DNA from: Phytopseudomonas daroniae | GTDB taxonomy: Bacteria; Pseudomonadota; Gammaproteobacteria; Pseudomonadales; Pseudomonadaceae | Assembly: GCF_004327285.1 (NCBI RefSeq) | Contig: NZ_QJUI01000003.1 | Location: 248,001 to 312,000, forward strand | Reading direction: 5' to 3' | Length of the DNA: 64,000 nt | Shown here: piece by piece, positions 16,916 to 25,351 of the stretch | How the letters are laid out: each line of letters starts with the position of its first letter | How positions within the stretch are numbered: the first letter of the stretch is position 1 | Position numbers and translations under genes: made by a program | Notes under the pieces: generated by a model | What the model was told of the DNA's origin: nothing | What the model saw: the letters and a program-made list of their open reading frames with translations, nothing else | Database searches by the model: none

Positions 16916-17962
16916 TCAGAATGGATAGTCGTGCCCGGCCTCGCTGGCAGCTGTACGCAGCGCCGCCAGCACATCCTCCGGCAGCTCCAGCCCCTGTTCG
17001 AAGGCCTTCGTCCGCCGCGCGATGCCGGCATGGCCCGGCATGCGCACCGGGTTTTGCACCACGCGCGGGCGGCTGTCCAGGCAGGCGCCGACGAAGTGAT
17101 CCATCTCCGCCTTGAGCTCGTCGACGCCACCGAAGAACGCCGGGTCGAAGGTCAGCACGGTCACCGCCGCGCCCCATTGCCTGACCCCGTCCTTGCGGCC
17201 GAAGCCGCCGAGGCCGGCGGTCAGCGCCTCGACCAGGGTGCCGAGGGCGAAGCCCTTGTGGCCGAACTCCAGGCTGCCCAGCGGCAGGATCGCCCCCGGC
17301 GGTGTGGCGAAGTAGGCAGCGGTGTCGCGGGTCTGCTGGCCGTCCTGGCCGATCAGCGCGGCATGTTCCAATTGGCCGTCGGCCTGGTGGGTTTTGTTGA
17401 TCAGGCCGTTGGTGATGGTCGACATGCTGACGTCGATAAGGATTGGCTTGTCCCCGGTTGGAATGCCGATGCCCAGCGGGTTCGGCGTGTACACCGGATC
17501 GAGCCCGCCGTGGGGTGCCACCGAAGCCACGGCCGGGTCGGAGGTCAGCACCAGCGGAATCAGATCCTGCTCGGTGTAGCGCTGCAGGTAGGCGGCCAGG
17601 CAAGCGATATGGTGCGAGCGGCGAATGGTCGCGACGCCAATGCCGAAGGTGCGTGCGGCCCGGGCGGTGAAGTCCAGCGCCTGTTCGACGCAATACGGGC
17701 CGAGCAGGTAGTCGGCGTCGTAGAGCACCGCTGCCGGGGTCTGGCGGACGATCCTCAGGCTCTCGGCATTGCCCTTGGCCTGGCCGTTGCGCAGATCCTT
17801 GAGGTAGCCCTGGGCCAGTTTCACGCCATGGGTGTGGTGGCCGAGCAGATCACCTTCGACCAGTACTCGGCTGACCACCGTGGCTACGTCGGGGCTGACC
17901 TTGGCGTCGAGCAACAGTCGTTCGACGAAGCGCTCCAGCGCTTGGGGGGCGATACGGCTCAT
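16916..17962 (-). CDS. Ldh2/malate-lactate dehydrogenase-family oxidoreductase
   Basis: A 348-residue NAD(P)-dependent oxidoreductase of the Ldh2 (type 2 malate/L-lactate dehydrogenase, sulfolactate dehydrogenase ComC, ureidoglycolate and delta1-piperideine-2-carboxylate reductase) family. Markers: DLLGHHTHGVKLAQGYLKDL, IRRSHHIACLAAYLQRYTEQ, HGGLDPVYTPNPLGIGIPTG, DVSMSTITNGLI and SLEFGHKGFALGTLVEALTA. Family members reduce a 2-keto or imino acid. The ATG overlaps the TctA stop in ATGA, so the substrate is probably the acid imported by TctCBA. The exact substrate is not readable. Confidence 0.85.
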   Translation of the reverse strand: MSRIAPQALERFVERLLLDAKVSPDVATVVSRVLVEGDLLGHHTHGVKLAQGYLKDLRNGQAKGNAESLRIVRQTPAAVLYDADYLLGPYCVEQALDFTARAARTFGIGVATIRRSHHIACLAAYLQRYTEQDLIPLVLTSDPAVASVAPHGGLDPVYTPNPLGIGIPTGDKPILIDVSMSTITNGLINKTHQADGQLEHAALIGQDGQQTRDTAAYFATPPGAILPLGSLEFGHKGFALGTLVEALTAGLGGFGRKDGVRQWGAAVTVLTFDPAFFGGVDELKAEMDHFVGACLDSRPRVVQNPVRMPGHAGIARRTKAFEQGLELPEDVLAALRTAASEAGHDYPF

Positions 17963-19479
17963 TCTATGACTTCCTTCGGCACCAGAGGGGCGTTGCCGCG
18001 CTTGCGCCAGAGCCTGGCCAGCAGCGGGAACAGGGCGATGAGCAGGACGAACAGGGCCAGGCAGGCGCTGATCGGCCGCTCGACGAAGGCCAGCAGGTTG
18101 CCGTCGGCCTTGATCATCGAGGTCATGAAGTTGGTTTCCAGGATGTTGCCCAGCACCAGGCCGAGGATGGCCGGAGCGAGGGGCACGTCGGCGGTGGCGA
18201 TCAGGTAGGCGACGATGCCGCAGACCAGCATGATCCACACGTCGGTCAGGCTGTTGTTGATGGCGAAGGCGCCGACGATGCAGAAGCACAGGATGATCGG
18301 CATCAGCACGCGCAGCGGCGTCACGGCGAATACGTGGGCGCTGCGGATGGCCAGGTAGCCGATCGGCAGCAACACCAGGTTGGCGACGAAGAAGGCGGTG
18401 AACAGGCCGTAGGCCATGGCGCTGTTGTCCATGAAGATGGTCGGGCCGGGGTTCATGCCCTTCATGTACAGCACGCCGATGACGATGGCGGTGATCGAAT
18501 CGCCGGGAATGCCGAACACCAGCGCCGGCACCCAGGAGCCGGCGACCGCCGAGTTGTTCGCCGAGCCGGCGTCGACCAGGCCTTCGATGTGGCCCGTGCC
18601 GAAGGCCTCCGGGGTCTTCGAGCGCTTCTTGCTGATGGCGTAGGCGATCCAGGCGGCGATATCGGCGCCGGCCCCCGGCAGGATGCCGATGAAACCGCCC
18701 ACGCCGCTGCCGCGGATCACGCTCTTCCAGTAGCGCTTGAGGTGCATCGGCACCTTGCCGAAGACGTTGCCGTACTGCTTGGGGATGGTCTTTCCGGCGT
18801 CGTCCTTGTCGTGGTTGCTATAGAGCTTCATCACCTCGTACATGGCGAAGAAGCCGATCATCACCGGGATGAAGTTGATCCCGGCCATCAGATCCGGCAC
18901 GTCGAAGGTGAAGCGTGGCGCGCCGGTGACCATGTCCAGGCCGATGGTGGACAGCAGCAGGCCGACCATCAGCGAGAGGAAGCCCTTGAGCGCCGAACCG
19001 GTGGAGATGAACACCGCGCTGCTCAGACCCAGCACCGCCAGCCAGAAGTATTCGAAGGAACTGAAGTTGAGGGCGAATTCGGCCAGCGACGGCGCCACCA
19101 TGACCAGCACCGTGGTGCCGAACAGGCCGCCGATCACCGAGCAGGTGAGGTTGACGCCGAGGCACTCGCGGGCGCGTCCCTGGCGGCCGAGCGCGGCGCA
19201 GTCGCTGACGTAGGCGGCCGAGGCGGGCGTGCCGGGAATGTTCAGGTAGGCGCCGGGAATATCGCCGGCGAAGATCGCCATGGCCGAGGTGGTGATGATC
19301 GCGGCGATGGCCGCGGTCGGTTCCATGGCGAAGGTGACCGGTACCAGCAGGGCCACGGCCATGGTCGCGGAAAGGCCGGGAATGGCGCCGACGAAGACGC
19401 CGAAGATCGCTGCGGCGAGAATCACCAGCAGCGTCTGGAAATTGAACACCAGCAGGATGCCGTCGAGTAGTGCGTTCAT
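17959..19479 (-). CDS. tctA: tripartite tricarboxylate transporter large subunit TctA
   Basis: A 506-residue permease with about 12 hydrophobic segments. TctA signatures are FGVFVGAIPGLSATMAVALL, FAGDIPGAYLNIPGTPASAA, SVIGGLFGTTVLVMVAPSLA and GSGVGGFIGILPGAGADIAA followed by WIAYAISKK. It takes up a carboxylate presented by TctC, using the Na+ or H+ gradient. Coupled by a 4-bp overlap to the Ldh2-type gene, 10 bp after tctB. Confidence 0.92.
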   Translation of the reverse strand: MNALLDGILLVFNFQTLLVILAAAIFGVFVGAIPGLSATMAVALLVPVTFAMEPTAAIAAIITTSAMAIFAGDIPGAYLNIPGTPASAAYVSDCAALGRQGRARECLGVNLTCSVIGGLFGTTVLVMVAPSLAEFALNFSSFEYFWLAVLGLSSAVFISTGSALKGFLSLMVGLLLSTIGLDMVTGAPRFTFDVPDLMAGINFIPVMIGFFAMYEVMKLYSNHDKDDAGKTIPKQYGNVFGKVPMHLKRYWKSVIRGSGVGGFIGILPGAGADIAAWIAYAISKKRSKTPEAFGTGHIEGLVDAGSANNSAVAGSWVPALVFGIPGDSITAIVIGVLYMKGMNPGPTIFMDNSAMAYGLFTAFFVANLVLLPIGYLAIRSAHVFAVTPLRVLMPIILCFCIVGAFAINNSLTDVWIMLVCGIVAYLIATADVPLAPAILGLVLGNILETNFMTSMIKADGNLLAFVERPISACLALFVLLIALFPLLARLWRKRGNAPLVPKEVIE

Positions 19480-19489
19480 GGGCAGTGCC

Positions 19490-19945
19490 TCAGAAGCCGA
19501 AGGGCCCGCTAGGAAGCGGAACCTTGAGCATGTGGCCGAAGGAGAGGCTGATCACCGCGGTGGACACGGCGCTGATCAGCAGCGATGGCAGCCAGCGCAC
19601 GCCGCCCTGGAGCAGCAGTATCAGCATGATCAGCAGCATCGTCAGGGCCGCGCCGAACACCTCGCTGAGGTAGATGTAGGCCACCACCATCAGGCAGGGC
19701 ACCAGCAGGCCGGGGTGGGGCAGGGCGAAGACCCCGCTGCCCAGGTTATCGCTCGAAGCCCGACGCATTTTGCGCAGGGTCGTGACGCTCAGCAGGGCGC
19801 CGCCGATCACCATGCCGGCGGCGATCAGGCTGGGGAACAGGTTGGCGCCGTACTGCATGCCGGGGACGGCGGGGAAATCCTGTGCCAGCACCCAGACGGT
19901 GATGCCCAGGGCGATGAAAACAAGACCGAAGGTTAGATCTTTCAT
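19490..19945 (-). CDS. tctB: tripartite tricarboxylate transporter small subunit TctB
   Basis: A 151-residue protein with four hydrophobic segments (for example LTFGLVFIALGITVWVLAQD, FPSLIAAGMVIGGALLSV, LLVPCLMVVAYIYLSEVFGA and MLLIMLILLLQGGVRWLPSL). Length and position between tctC and tctA identify it; sequence motifs in TctB are weak. I chose ATG 19943-19945 (MKDLTFGL), because an upstream start would run into the adjacent repeat. Confidence 0.85.
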   Translation of the reverse strand: MKDLTFGLVFIALGITVWVLAQDFPAVPGMQYGANLFPSLIAAGMVIGGALLSVTTLRKMRRASSDNLGSGVFALPHPGLLVPCLMVVAYIYLSEVFGAALTMLLIMLILLLQGGVRWLPSLLISAVSTAVISLSFGHMLKVPLPSGPFGF

Positions 19946-19956
19946 GGGGAATTCTC

Positions 19957-20130
19957 TTAGAGCCTGTGCAAAGTCTGCTGCGCGTTGGCCCTGCTGCGTT
20001 GAAAACAGGCTCGGACTGCTCATTTACAACTCGTAAAGTCGAGCGCGACTCCGAGCGCTCCTCGCCTGTTTTTGCGGGGCCGCCATCGGTATTGCATGGC
20101 TCTAGCTCGCAAGACTTTGAACAGGCTCTT
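19957..20130. repeat. family A repeat (long variant) between tctC and tctB
   Basis: Ends are agcctgtgcaaagtctgctg and tagctcgcaagactttgaac followed by aggctct; the TIR has changed to GTGCAAAGTCT but is still complementary between the two ends, which suggests compensated divergence. The interior carries gctcggactgctcatttaca and cctcgcctgtttttgc plus ~30 extra bases. It is transcribed within the tct operon. Confidence 0.85.
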
Positions 20131-20184
20131 GCCGCAGAACGGAGACGAACGACGCCCCGCAGGGCATCGTTGTAAAGGAACGGC

Positions 20185-21174
20185 TTACTTCTTCATGCCG
20201 ATCTTTTCGATGATGCCGCCCATGTAGGTATTGTTCTTTTCGAGGAAAGTGGAGAAGTCGGCGGCGTTGCGCCACTCGATGCCAAAGCCGAGCTTGTGCA
20301 TGTAGTCCTGGTACAGCTCGGAGTTGTAGGCCTTCTCCAGGGCCGCTTCGAGCGTGGCGACGATCTCCGGCGGCAGGTTTTTCGGCCCGGCGATGCCGCG
20401 CCACTCGCCCAGCGAGTAGTCGCTGCCCAGGCTTTCCTTGAGGGTCGGGATGTCCGGGAAGGCCGGGTTGCGCTCCGGCGAGAGGATCGCCAGGCCCTTG
20501 GCCCTGCCGGCATCGATCATCGAGCGGGCTTCGGGCACCGAGGTCGGCACCAGCTGGATGCTGCCGGCGGCCAGTTCGACCATGGCCGGTGCCGCACCCT
20601 GGCTGGGAACGAAGGTGATCTTGTCCGGCTCGATGCCCTGCTCCAGCAACAGCCCGGCGAACGCCACGTGCCAGATGCCGCCCAGGCCGGTACCGGAGGC
20701 CTTGATGGTGCCTTTGGGCTGGGTGCGAATGGTTTCCAGCAGGTCGCTGACGCTGTCGTAGGGCGCGTTCGCCGCCACCTGCACGCCCGGATAGTCATAG
20801 TTGGTCATGGCGATCGGGGTGAAGTTCTCGTAGGTCAGCTTGGTCAACCCCTGCCAGTGCATCATGTTCAATTCGCCAGTGATGAAGCCCAGCGTATAGC
20901 CATCCGGCCTGGCGCTGGCCATCACGCTATGGCCGACCACCCCGTTGCCACCCGCACGGTTGACCACGTTGATGGTGACACCGAGCTCCTTCTCCAGCGC
21001 CGCGGCGATCCCGCGGGCGGCGGCATCGCTGCCGCCCCCGGCGGCCCAGGGCACGATCAACTGGATGGGCTTTTCCGGATAGGCCGCCATGGCCATGGGC
21101 GAGACGAGCAGCGTGGAGAGCAGGAGGGATTTGCAGGTATGCCGCGAAACGCGCGCAGCCAGGTAGGAAAGCAT
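20185..21174 (-). CDS. tctC: tripartite tricarboxylate transporter substrate-binding protein TctC (BugT family)
   Basis: A 329-residue Bug-family periplasmic receptor. A Sec signal (ending LLVSPMAMA) is followed by AYPEKPIQLIVPWAAGGGSD, VINRAGGNG-like VVNRAGGNGVVGHSVMASAR, PDGYTLGFITGELNM, SGTGLGGIWHVAFAG and SIQLVPTSVPEARSMIDAGR, all family-typical. I chose ATG 21172-21174 because AGGTGA lies 6 nt upstream; the GTG 9 bp earlier is part of that site. First gene of tctCBA-ldh. Confidence 0.9.
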   Translation of the reverse strand: MLSYLAARVSRHTCKSLLLSTLLVSPMAMAAYPEKPIQLIVPWAAGGGSDAAARGIAAALEKELGVTINVVNRAGGNGVVGHSVMASARPDGYTLGFITGELNMMHWQGLTKLTYENFTPIAMTNYDYPGVQVAANAPYDSVSDLLETIRTQPKGTIKASGTGLGGIWHVAFAGLLLEQGIEPDKITFVPSQGAAPAMVELAAGSIQLVPTSVPEARSMIDAGRAKGLAILSPERNPAFPDIPTLKESLGSDYSLGEWRGIAGPKNLPPEIVATLEAALEKAYNSELYQDYMHKLGFGIEWRNAADFSTFLEKNNTYMGGIIEKIGMKK

Positions 21175-21359
21175 GCTGGTCACCTATTGAAATTATTGTC
21201 AGTGATCACGCCGATGCGCTGGGAGCCCGGTCGCGATAGCCCATGCCAGAGCGGTGGACATGGTTGGCACCCTATTGCCTGGCGAGCCGGGTTGTCTAAT
21301 GAGGCTTGGTAATCACGCCATAACGAGAGGTTATTCCGGGGCCAGCACCTGGCGCAGTA

Positions 21360-21540
21360 GGTAGGGTGGGTTAGCGACGCCGGGCACGGATTGACAGGTA
21401 CCGCTGTCGTGGTGCGTCGCGGATGGCCGCCCCGCGTAACCCACCAGGCGGTGGAAGGTGTTGCGCCCATGGTGGGTTACGCCGCCCCGGAAACCGCGAG
21501 TTGCCCGACATATGCAACAGGCGGCTAACCCACCCTACGA
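21360..21540. repeat. long family B repeat upstream of tctC
   Basis: Starts gtagggtgggttagcgacgc and ends cggctaacccaccctacgag, with internal gcgtaaccc-accag and ggtgggttacgccgcc giving a second nested inverted pair. It is the long GTAGGGTGGGTTA variant common in pseudomonads. It lies between the LysR gene and tctC, in a 390-bp stretch that holds no gene and whose right part is otherwise featureless. Confidence 0.75.
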
Positions 21541-21564
21541 GAAACCGTTCGACCGCCAGTCGAT

Positions 21565-22518
21565 CTATGGTGTGACAGCAGGATTGTCCAGCACCTGGCG
21601 CAGAGCCTCGCAGAACTGCGTTGCATTGGCTGACAGCGGCTCGTCCTTGCGCCGGATCAGGCCGTAGCCGAGCGACGGTGTCTGCAGCGGAGGTTGCAGC
21701 AGCACCAACTGTCCCAGGGCGACCTGCTGCAGGACGATGGCCTCGGGCAGCAGGGCCAGGGCCTGGCTATGGCGCAACAGGTGCAGGGTGGACTGTACGG
21801 ATACCGTTTCCACCCGGTTACCGGGGAAGGGGATACCGGCATCGCCGAAGGCCTGTTCGATCATCCGCCGCAGCGGGGTGTTGGGTGGATAGACCACCCA
21901 GGGCCATTGCTCCAGGTTCCTGGCACTGGGGGCTGTCTGTCGGGCCAGCGGATGGGTGGGGTCGGCGCACAGCAGGAAGGGTTCGCTGGCGACCTCCTGG
22001 TAGCTGAAGTGCTCCTGCTGGCGAGGCTCGGTAAAGCGTCCGATGACCAGATCCAGCTGTTTGTGCAGGAGCATCTGCAGCAACTGGTCGCTGGTGTGCT
22101 CGAACAGTTCGATGGTCAACAGGGGACGTTGCTGTTTCAGGTGCAGCAGGGTGCTCGGCACCACCTGGGCGGTCGCGGCAACGATGGCGCCGATGCGCAG
22201 GTGGCCATAGCCGCCCTGGCGCAGGCTTTCCAGTTCCTGGGCGAAGTGCTGGCAGTCGTTCAGGGTTCGCCTGGCGTAGGCGATGACGATGAGGCCGAGT
22301 TCGGTCGCCACCAGTTCGCGGGGTTGGCGATCGAACAGGAGGAAGTCGAGCATCTGCTCGATCTCGCGCAACATCTTGCTCACGGCCGGCTGGCTGAGCC
22401 CCATCCGTTGCGCGGTGGCGTGCATGTTGGTGGTGTCGGCGAGGGTCTCGATCAGTTGCAGATGGCGTAGACGCAGCCAGTTATGCAGCGTGGGAAGCTT
22501 GCTCGGGTTCGCTGTCAT
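21565..22518 (-). CDS. LysR-family transcriptional regulator
   Basis: A 317-residue LysR protein with an N-terminal helix-turn-helix (HNWLRLRHLQLIETLADTTN, ATAQRMGLSQPAVSKMLREI) and a substrate domain (GHLRIGAIVAATAQVVPSTL, DLVIGRF, WPWVVYPPNTPLR). This resembles the GbpR/CbbR-like group regulating sugar and aromatic acids. I favour ATG 22516-22518 (MTANPSKL); an alternative ATG at 22578 would add 20 residues of unlikely composition. Divergent from the XylX-like FAH gene and upstream of tctCBA, so it may control either. Confidence 0.85.
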   Translation of the reverse strand: MTANPSKLPTLHNWLRLRHLQLIETLADTTNMHATAQRMGLSQPAVSKMLREIEQMLDFLLFDRQPRELVATELGLIVIAYARRTLNDCQHFAQELESLRQGGYGHLRIGAIVAATAQVVPSTLLHLKQQRPLLTIELFEHTSDQLLQMLLHKQLDLVIGRFTEPRQQEHFSYQEVASEPFLLCADPTHPLARQTAPSARNLEQWPWVVYPPNTPLRRMIEQAFGDAGIPFPGNRVETVSVQSTLHLLRHSQALALLPEAIVLQQVALGQLVLLQPPLQTPSLGYGLIRRKDEPLSANATQFCEALRQVLDNPAVTP

Positions 22519-22673
22519 GGGGTTACCAGGAGGTTCGTGGTGATAACCAGGGCGTATCGAGTGTTGACGATTCGTCATTGGTCACCGATGCAAATGCTTG
22601 GTTATGGTCGCACAGCATCAGTCTTGTCCTCCATTGACCCATGCGCCTACCCACATAATAAAAGAGCTCGTAT

Positions 22674-23855
22674 ATGGCCCGTCCTGTAATCCTGACCCCC
22701 GACAACACGCTGCCTGAAGATGGTCTGACCGGTACTCTGATCGGGCGGATCTGGCTCCCCGGTGCGATTGCGGGGCCTGTCCCCGTGCTGTTGCATGAGC
22801 ATGGCGTTTTCGACCTCAGCGCACTGTCTCCTACACTCGCCGGACTGTGCGAGCGGGAGAATCTTCACGCGCATGTGCACGATAGCCGCATGCCGCGAGT
22901 CTGCAGTGTGGCCGAGTTGCTTGCCAATAGCGGCAGCGAGCGCGATGAGACACGCCCGAGCCTGTTGGCACCAGCCGACCTGCAGGTGATCAAGGCGGCA
23001 GGGGTGACCTTCGCGTCGAGCATGGTCGAGCGGGTGATCGAGGAGCGCGCCGGCGGCGATCCGCAGCGTGCCGAGGAAATCCGTGGCCAGGTGCGCGAAA
23101 TGATTGGCGATAATCTGCGCAGCCTGGTTCCGGGTTCGGAGAATGCAGCACGCCTGAAGGTTCTGCTACAGGAGAAAGGGCTGTGGTCGCAGTACCTCGA
23201 GGTGGGTATCGGCCCGGATGCCGAGGTGTTTACCAAGGCCCCCGTACTGGCTGCCATGGGCAGCGGTATGGACATCGGTATTCACCCGAAGTCAGCCTGG
23301 AATAATCCGGAGCCGGAGGTGGTGCTGGTGGTCAATAGCCGGGGTCGAGTGATCGGTGCCACGCTGGGTAACGACGTCAACCTGCGCGATTTCGAAGGGC
23401 GCAGCGCGCTGTTGCTGAGCAAGGCCAAGGACAATAACGGTTCCTGCGCCATCGGGCCGTTCATTCGCCTGTTCGACGCCAGCTTTGGTATCGACGATGT
23501 ACGCAACTGCGAGGTGGATCTGCGAGTCGAGGGCGAGGACGGTTTCGTGCTCAACGGCCGTAGCAGCATGAGTCAGATTAGCCGCGACCCGCTGGATCTG
23601 GTGGGCCAGACGTTGAACGCCAACCATCAGTACCCCGATGGATTCCTGCTTTATCTGGGGACACTGTTCGCACCCACTGAAGATCGCGACCAGCCGGGCA
23701 GCGGCTTTACCCATAAACTGGGCGATCATGTCAGCATCAGTTGCCGCCAGCTTGGCGGTTTGCATAACCGTGTGCAATACAGCGATCAACTGGCCGCCTG
23801 GCAGTTCGGCTTGTTGGCGCTTATCAGAAACTTGGCGGAGCGTCGGTTGCTTTGA
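22674..23855 (+). CDS. FAH-family 2-keto-3-deoxy-sugar-acid dehydratase candidate (XylX-like, long form)
   Basis: A 393-residue FAH-family protein with a ~150-residue N-terminal part before the FAH core, like 2-keto-3-deoxy-D-xylonate/D-arabinonate dehydratases (XylX). Core motifs: IGPDAEVFTKAPVLAAMGSG, MDIGIHPKSAWNNPEPEVVL with metal-ligand Glu, GNDVNLRDFEGRSALLLSKA, KDNNGSCAIGPFIRLFD and QYPDGFLLYLGTLFAPTEDR. Family members of this length dehydrate 2-keto-3-deoxypentonates to 2-ketoglutarate semialdehyde; that role is inferred from the form. Divergent from a LysR gene across a 155-bp gap. Confidence 0.75.
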   Translation: MARPVILTPDNTLPEDGLTGTLIGRIWLPGAIAGPVPVLLHEHGVFDLSALSPTLAGLCERENLHAHVHDSRMPRVCSVAELLANSGSERDETRPSLLAPADLQVIKAAGVTFASSMVERVIEERAGGDPQRAEEIRGQVREMIGDNLRSLVPGSENAARLKVLLQEKGLWSQYLEVGIGPDAEVFTKAPVLAAMGSGMDIGIHPKSAWNNPEPEVVLVVNSRGRVIGATLGNDVNLRDFEGRSALLLSKAKDNNGSCAIGPFIRLFDASFGIDDVRNCEVDLRVEGEDGFVLNGRSSMSQISRDPLDLVGQTLNANHQYPDGFLLYLGTLFAPTEDRDQPGSGFTHKLGDHVSISCRQLGGLHNRVQYSDQLAAWQFGLLALIRNLAERRLL

Positions 23856-23941
23856 GCTCGTCTGCGTACCGTCGGTTAGGCGTAGGCCGGATGCTGAGTC
23901 AGCGCCAATGGCGCTGATGAATCGCTCGTAAAATTCTTCTT

Positions 23942-25351
23942 CTAGTTCGTCCGGGGTCCTTTGCCTCTGCGTGACATCCTGCACAGGCCCAGAGCGACCA
24001 GCAGCAGAAACAGCGCCAAACCGGCAACGCCCGCGTACAGTCCCGTGGTGCTCAGCAGCGGTTTTTCCACCCGCTGGTAGGTGGGCTGTTTCAGGAGCAG
24101 ATTCAACGCTGCGTCGAGCTGTGCGGTGTGGATCTGGCGCAGTTCCTTGGCCGGGTCGGCGAAACGGCCTTCTTCATAGTCGCTCAGCGAGTTCCAGTAG
24201 TAGTCGGCGAGAGCGCTGTTGCCCTGGGCTGTCCAGTTCTGGCGGGCGAGGGCGACGTTGCGCAGGCGCTCGACGGTTTCAGTGTCCAGGCCGTCACGCG
24301 CGAGCTTGTGCAGCAGGTCGTGCAAGCGCTGCACGGTTTCCTCGACATCGCTGCGTGCTACCTCGGCATTGATGCTGAAGAAGCTGCTGCCGGCGTAGGC
24401 ACTACGTTCGACGCCTGGGCCATAGGCCAGGCCGTGCTCGAGACGCAGATCGCGATACACCGCCCATTGCAGGTAGTCGCGCAGCAACTGCCAGGTGGCG
24501 TGGTCGAGTACGCCGACCCAGGGTTCGGCAAAGATCAGATGTACCTTCGCCGTCTCACCGGCCAGGCCATTTCTCAGCGTACGTTCGGGGTCGGCGTTGC
24601 CGGTGCTTTCCGGCAGTTCGCGCAGTTCTGGCATGGGGCCGGGCGGCAGTTCGCCGAAGCGGCGTTCGAGGTAGGCGGGCAGGCGTCGATCCAGGTCGCC
24701 GACCATGATCAGGGTCATGTTGTTGGCGACGTACCATTCGCTGCGCAGGCGCTCCAGAGCGTCGGTATTCAGATGCTCGAGCGAGTCGGGTTCGGCACAG
24801 GCCAGGCCAAGTTCCACAGCCAGTTGCCCGGTGGCGTCATCAGCGCCGACAGAACTGTCGAGCAGCCGCTGCCAGGCTGCAGGATGTTCACCGTTTTCAT
24901 GGCTGATCACGCGCTTGGCCGCCTCGATACGCGCTTCGCTCAGCTCGGTGTTGAACAGCGCGGCGAGCAGCAGGTCGAGGGCGGCGCGCTGATTGGCTGC
25001 CGGCACCTCGAGGACGAAGGTGGTGTCGCTGTCGCGGGTGTAGGCGTTCCAGTCACCGCCCAGTGCCTGCATGCGTTCTTCCAGCCCGGCTTCGCCGCTG
25101 CCGTCGATGCCGCTGAACAGCAGATGTTCGAGCAGGTGCGGCAGCTCCTTGTGGCGGCAGTCGAACTGATCGAAACCGACGCCGACCACCAGGCGAATGG
25201 ATACATGGCCCCGTTCGCTGGTGGACTTGAGGATCAGCTGCATGCCGTTATCCAGCGGGTAGCCTTCCACCTTGAAGCGATCCGCCGCCAGCAGATGGCT
25301 GCACAGCAACAGGTTCAGAAGCAGCGTTAGCGTGCGGCCGGTCGAGAGCAC
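23942..25351 (-). CDS. M16-family zinc peptidase, membrane-anchored
   Basis: A 469-residue pitrilysin/M16-type protein. The inverted zinc motif HxxEH is present at about residues 72-76 (ELPHLLEHLLFSG), with the downstream glutamates in ARIEAAKRVISHENGE. It has a Sec-type N-terminal signal (LTLLLNLLLCSHLLAADRF) and a C-terminal transmembrane helix (AGVAGLALFLLLVALGLC) ending in basic residues, so the peptidase should face the periplasm, anchored in the inner membrane. The start is GTG, overlapping by one base the TAG of the upstream Na/Pi transporter gene, so the two are co-transcribed. Target unknown. Confidence 0.85.
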   Translation of the reverse strand: MLSTGRTLTLLLNLLLCSHLLAADRFKVEGYPLDNGMQLILKSTSERGHVSIRLVVGVGFDQFDCRHKELPHLLEHLLFSGIDGSGEAGLEERMQALGGDWNAYTRDSDTTFVLEVPAANQRAALDLLLAALFNTELSEARIEAAKRVISHENGEHPAAWQRLLDSSVGADDATGQLAVELGLACAEPDSLEHLNTDALERLRSEWYVANNMTLIMVGDLDRRLPAYLERRFGELPPGPMPELRELPESTGNADPERTLRNGLAGETAKVHLIFAEPWVGVLDHATWQLLRDYLQWAVYRDLRLEHGLAYGPGVERSAYAGSSFFSINAEVARSDVEETVQRLHDLLHKLARDGLDTETVERLRNVALARQNWTAQGNSALADYYWNSLSDYEEGRFADPAKELRQIHTAQLDAALNLLLKQPTYQRVEKPLLSTTGLYAGVAGLALFLLLVALGLCRMSRRGKGPRTN

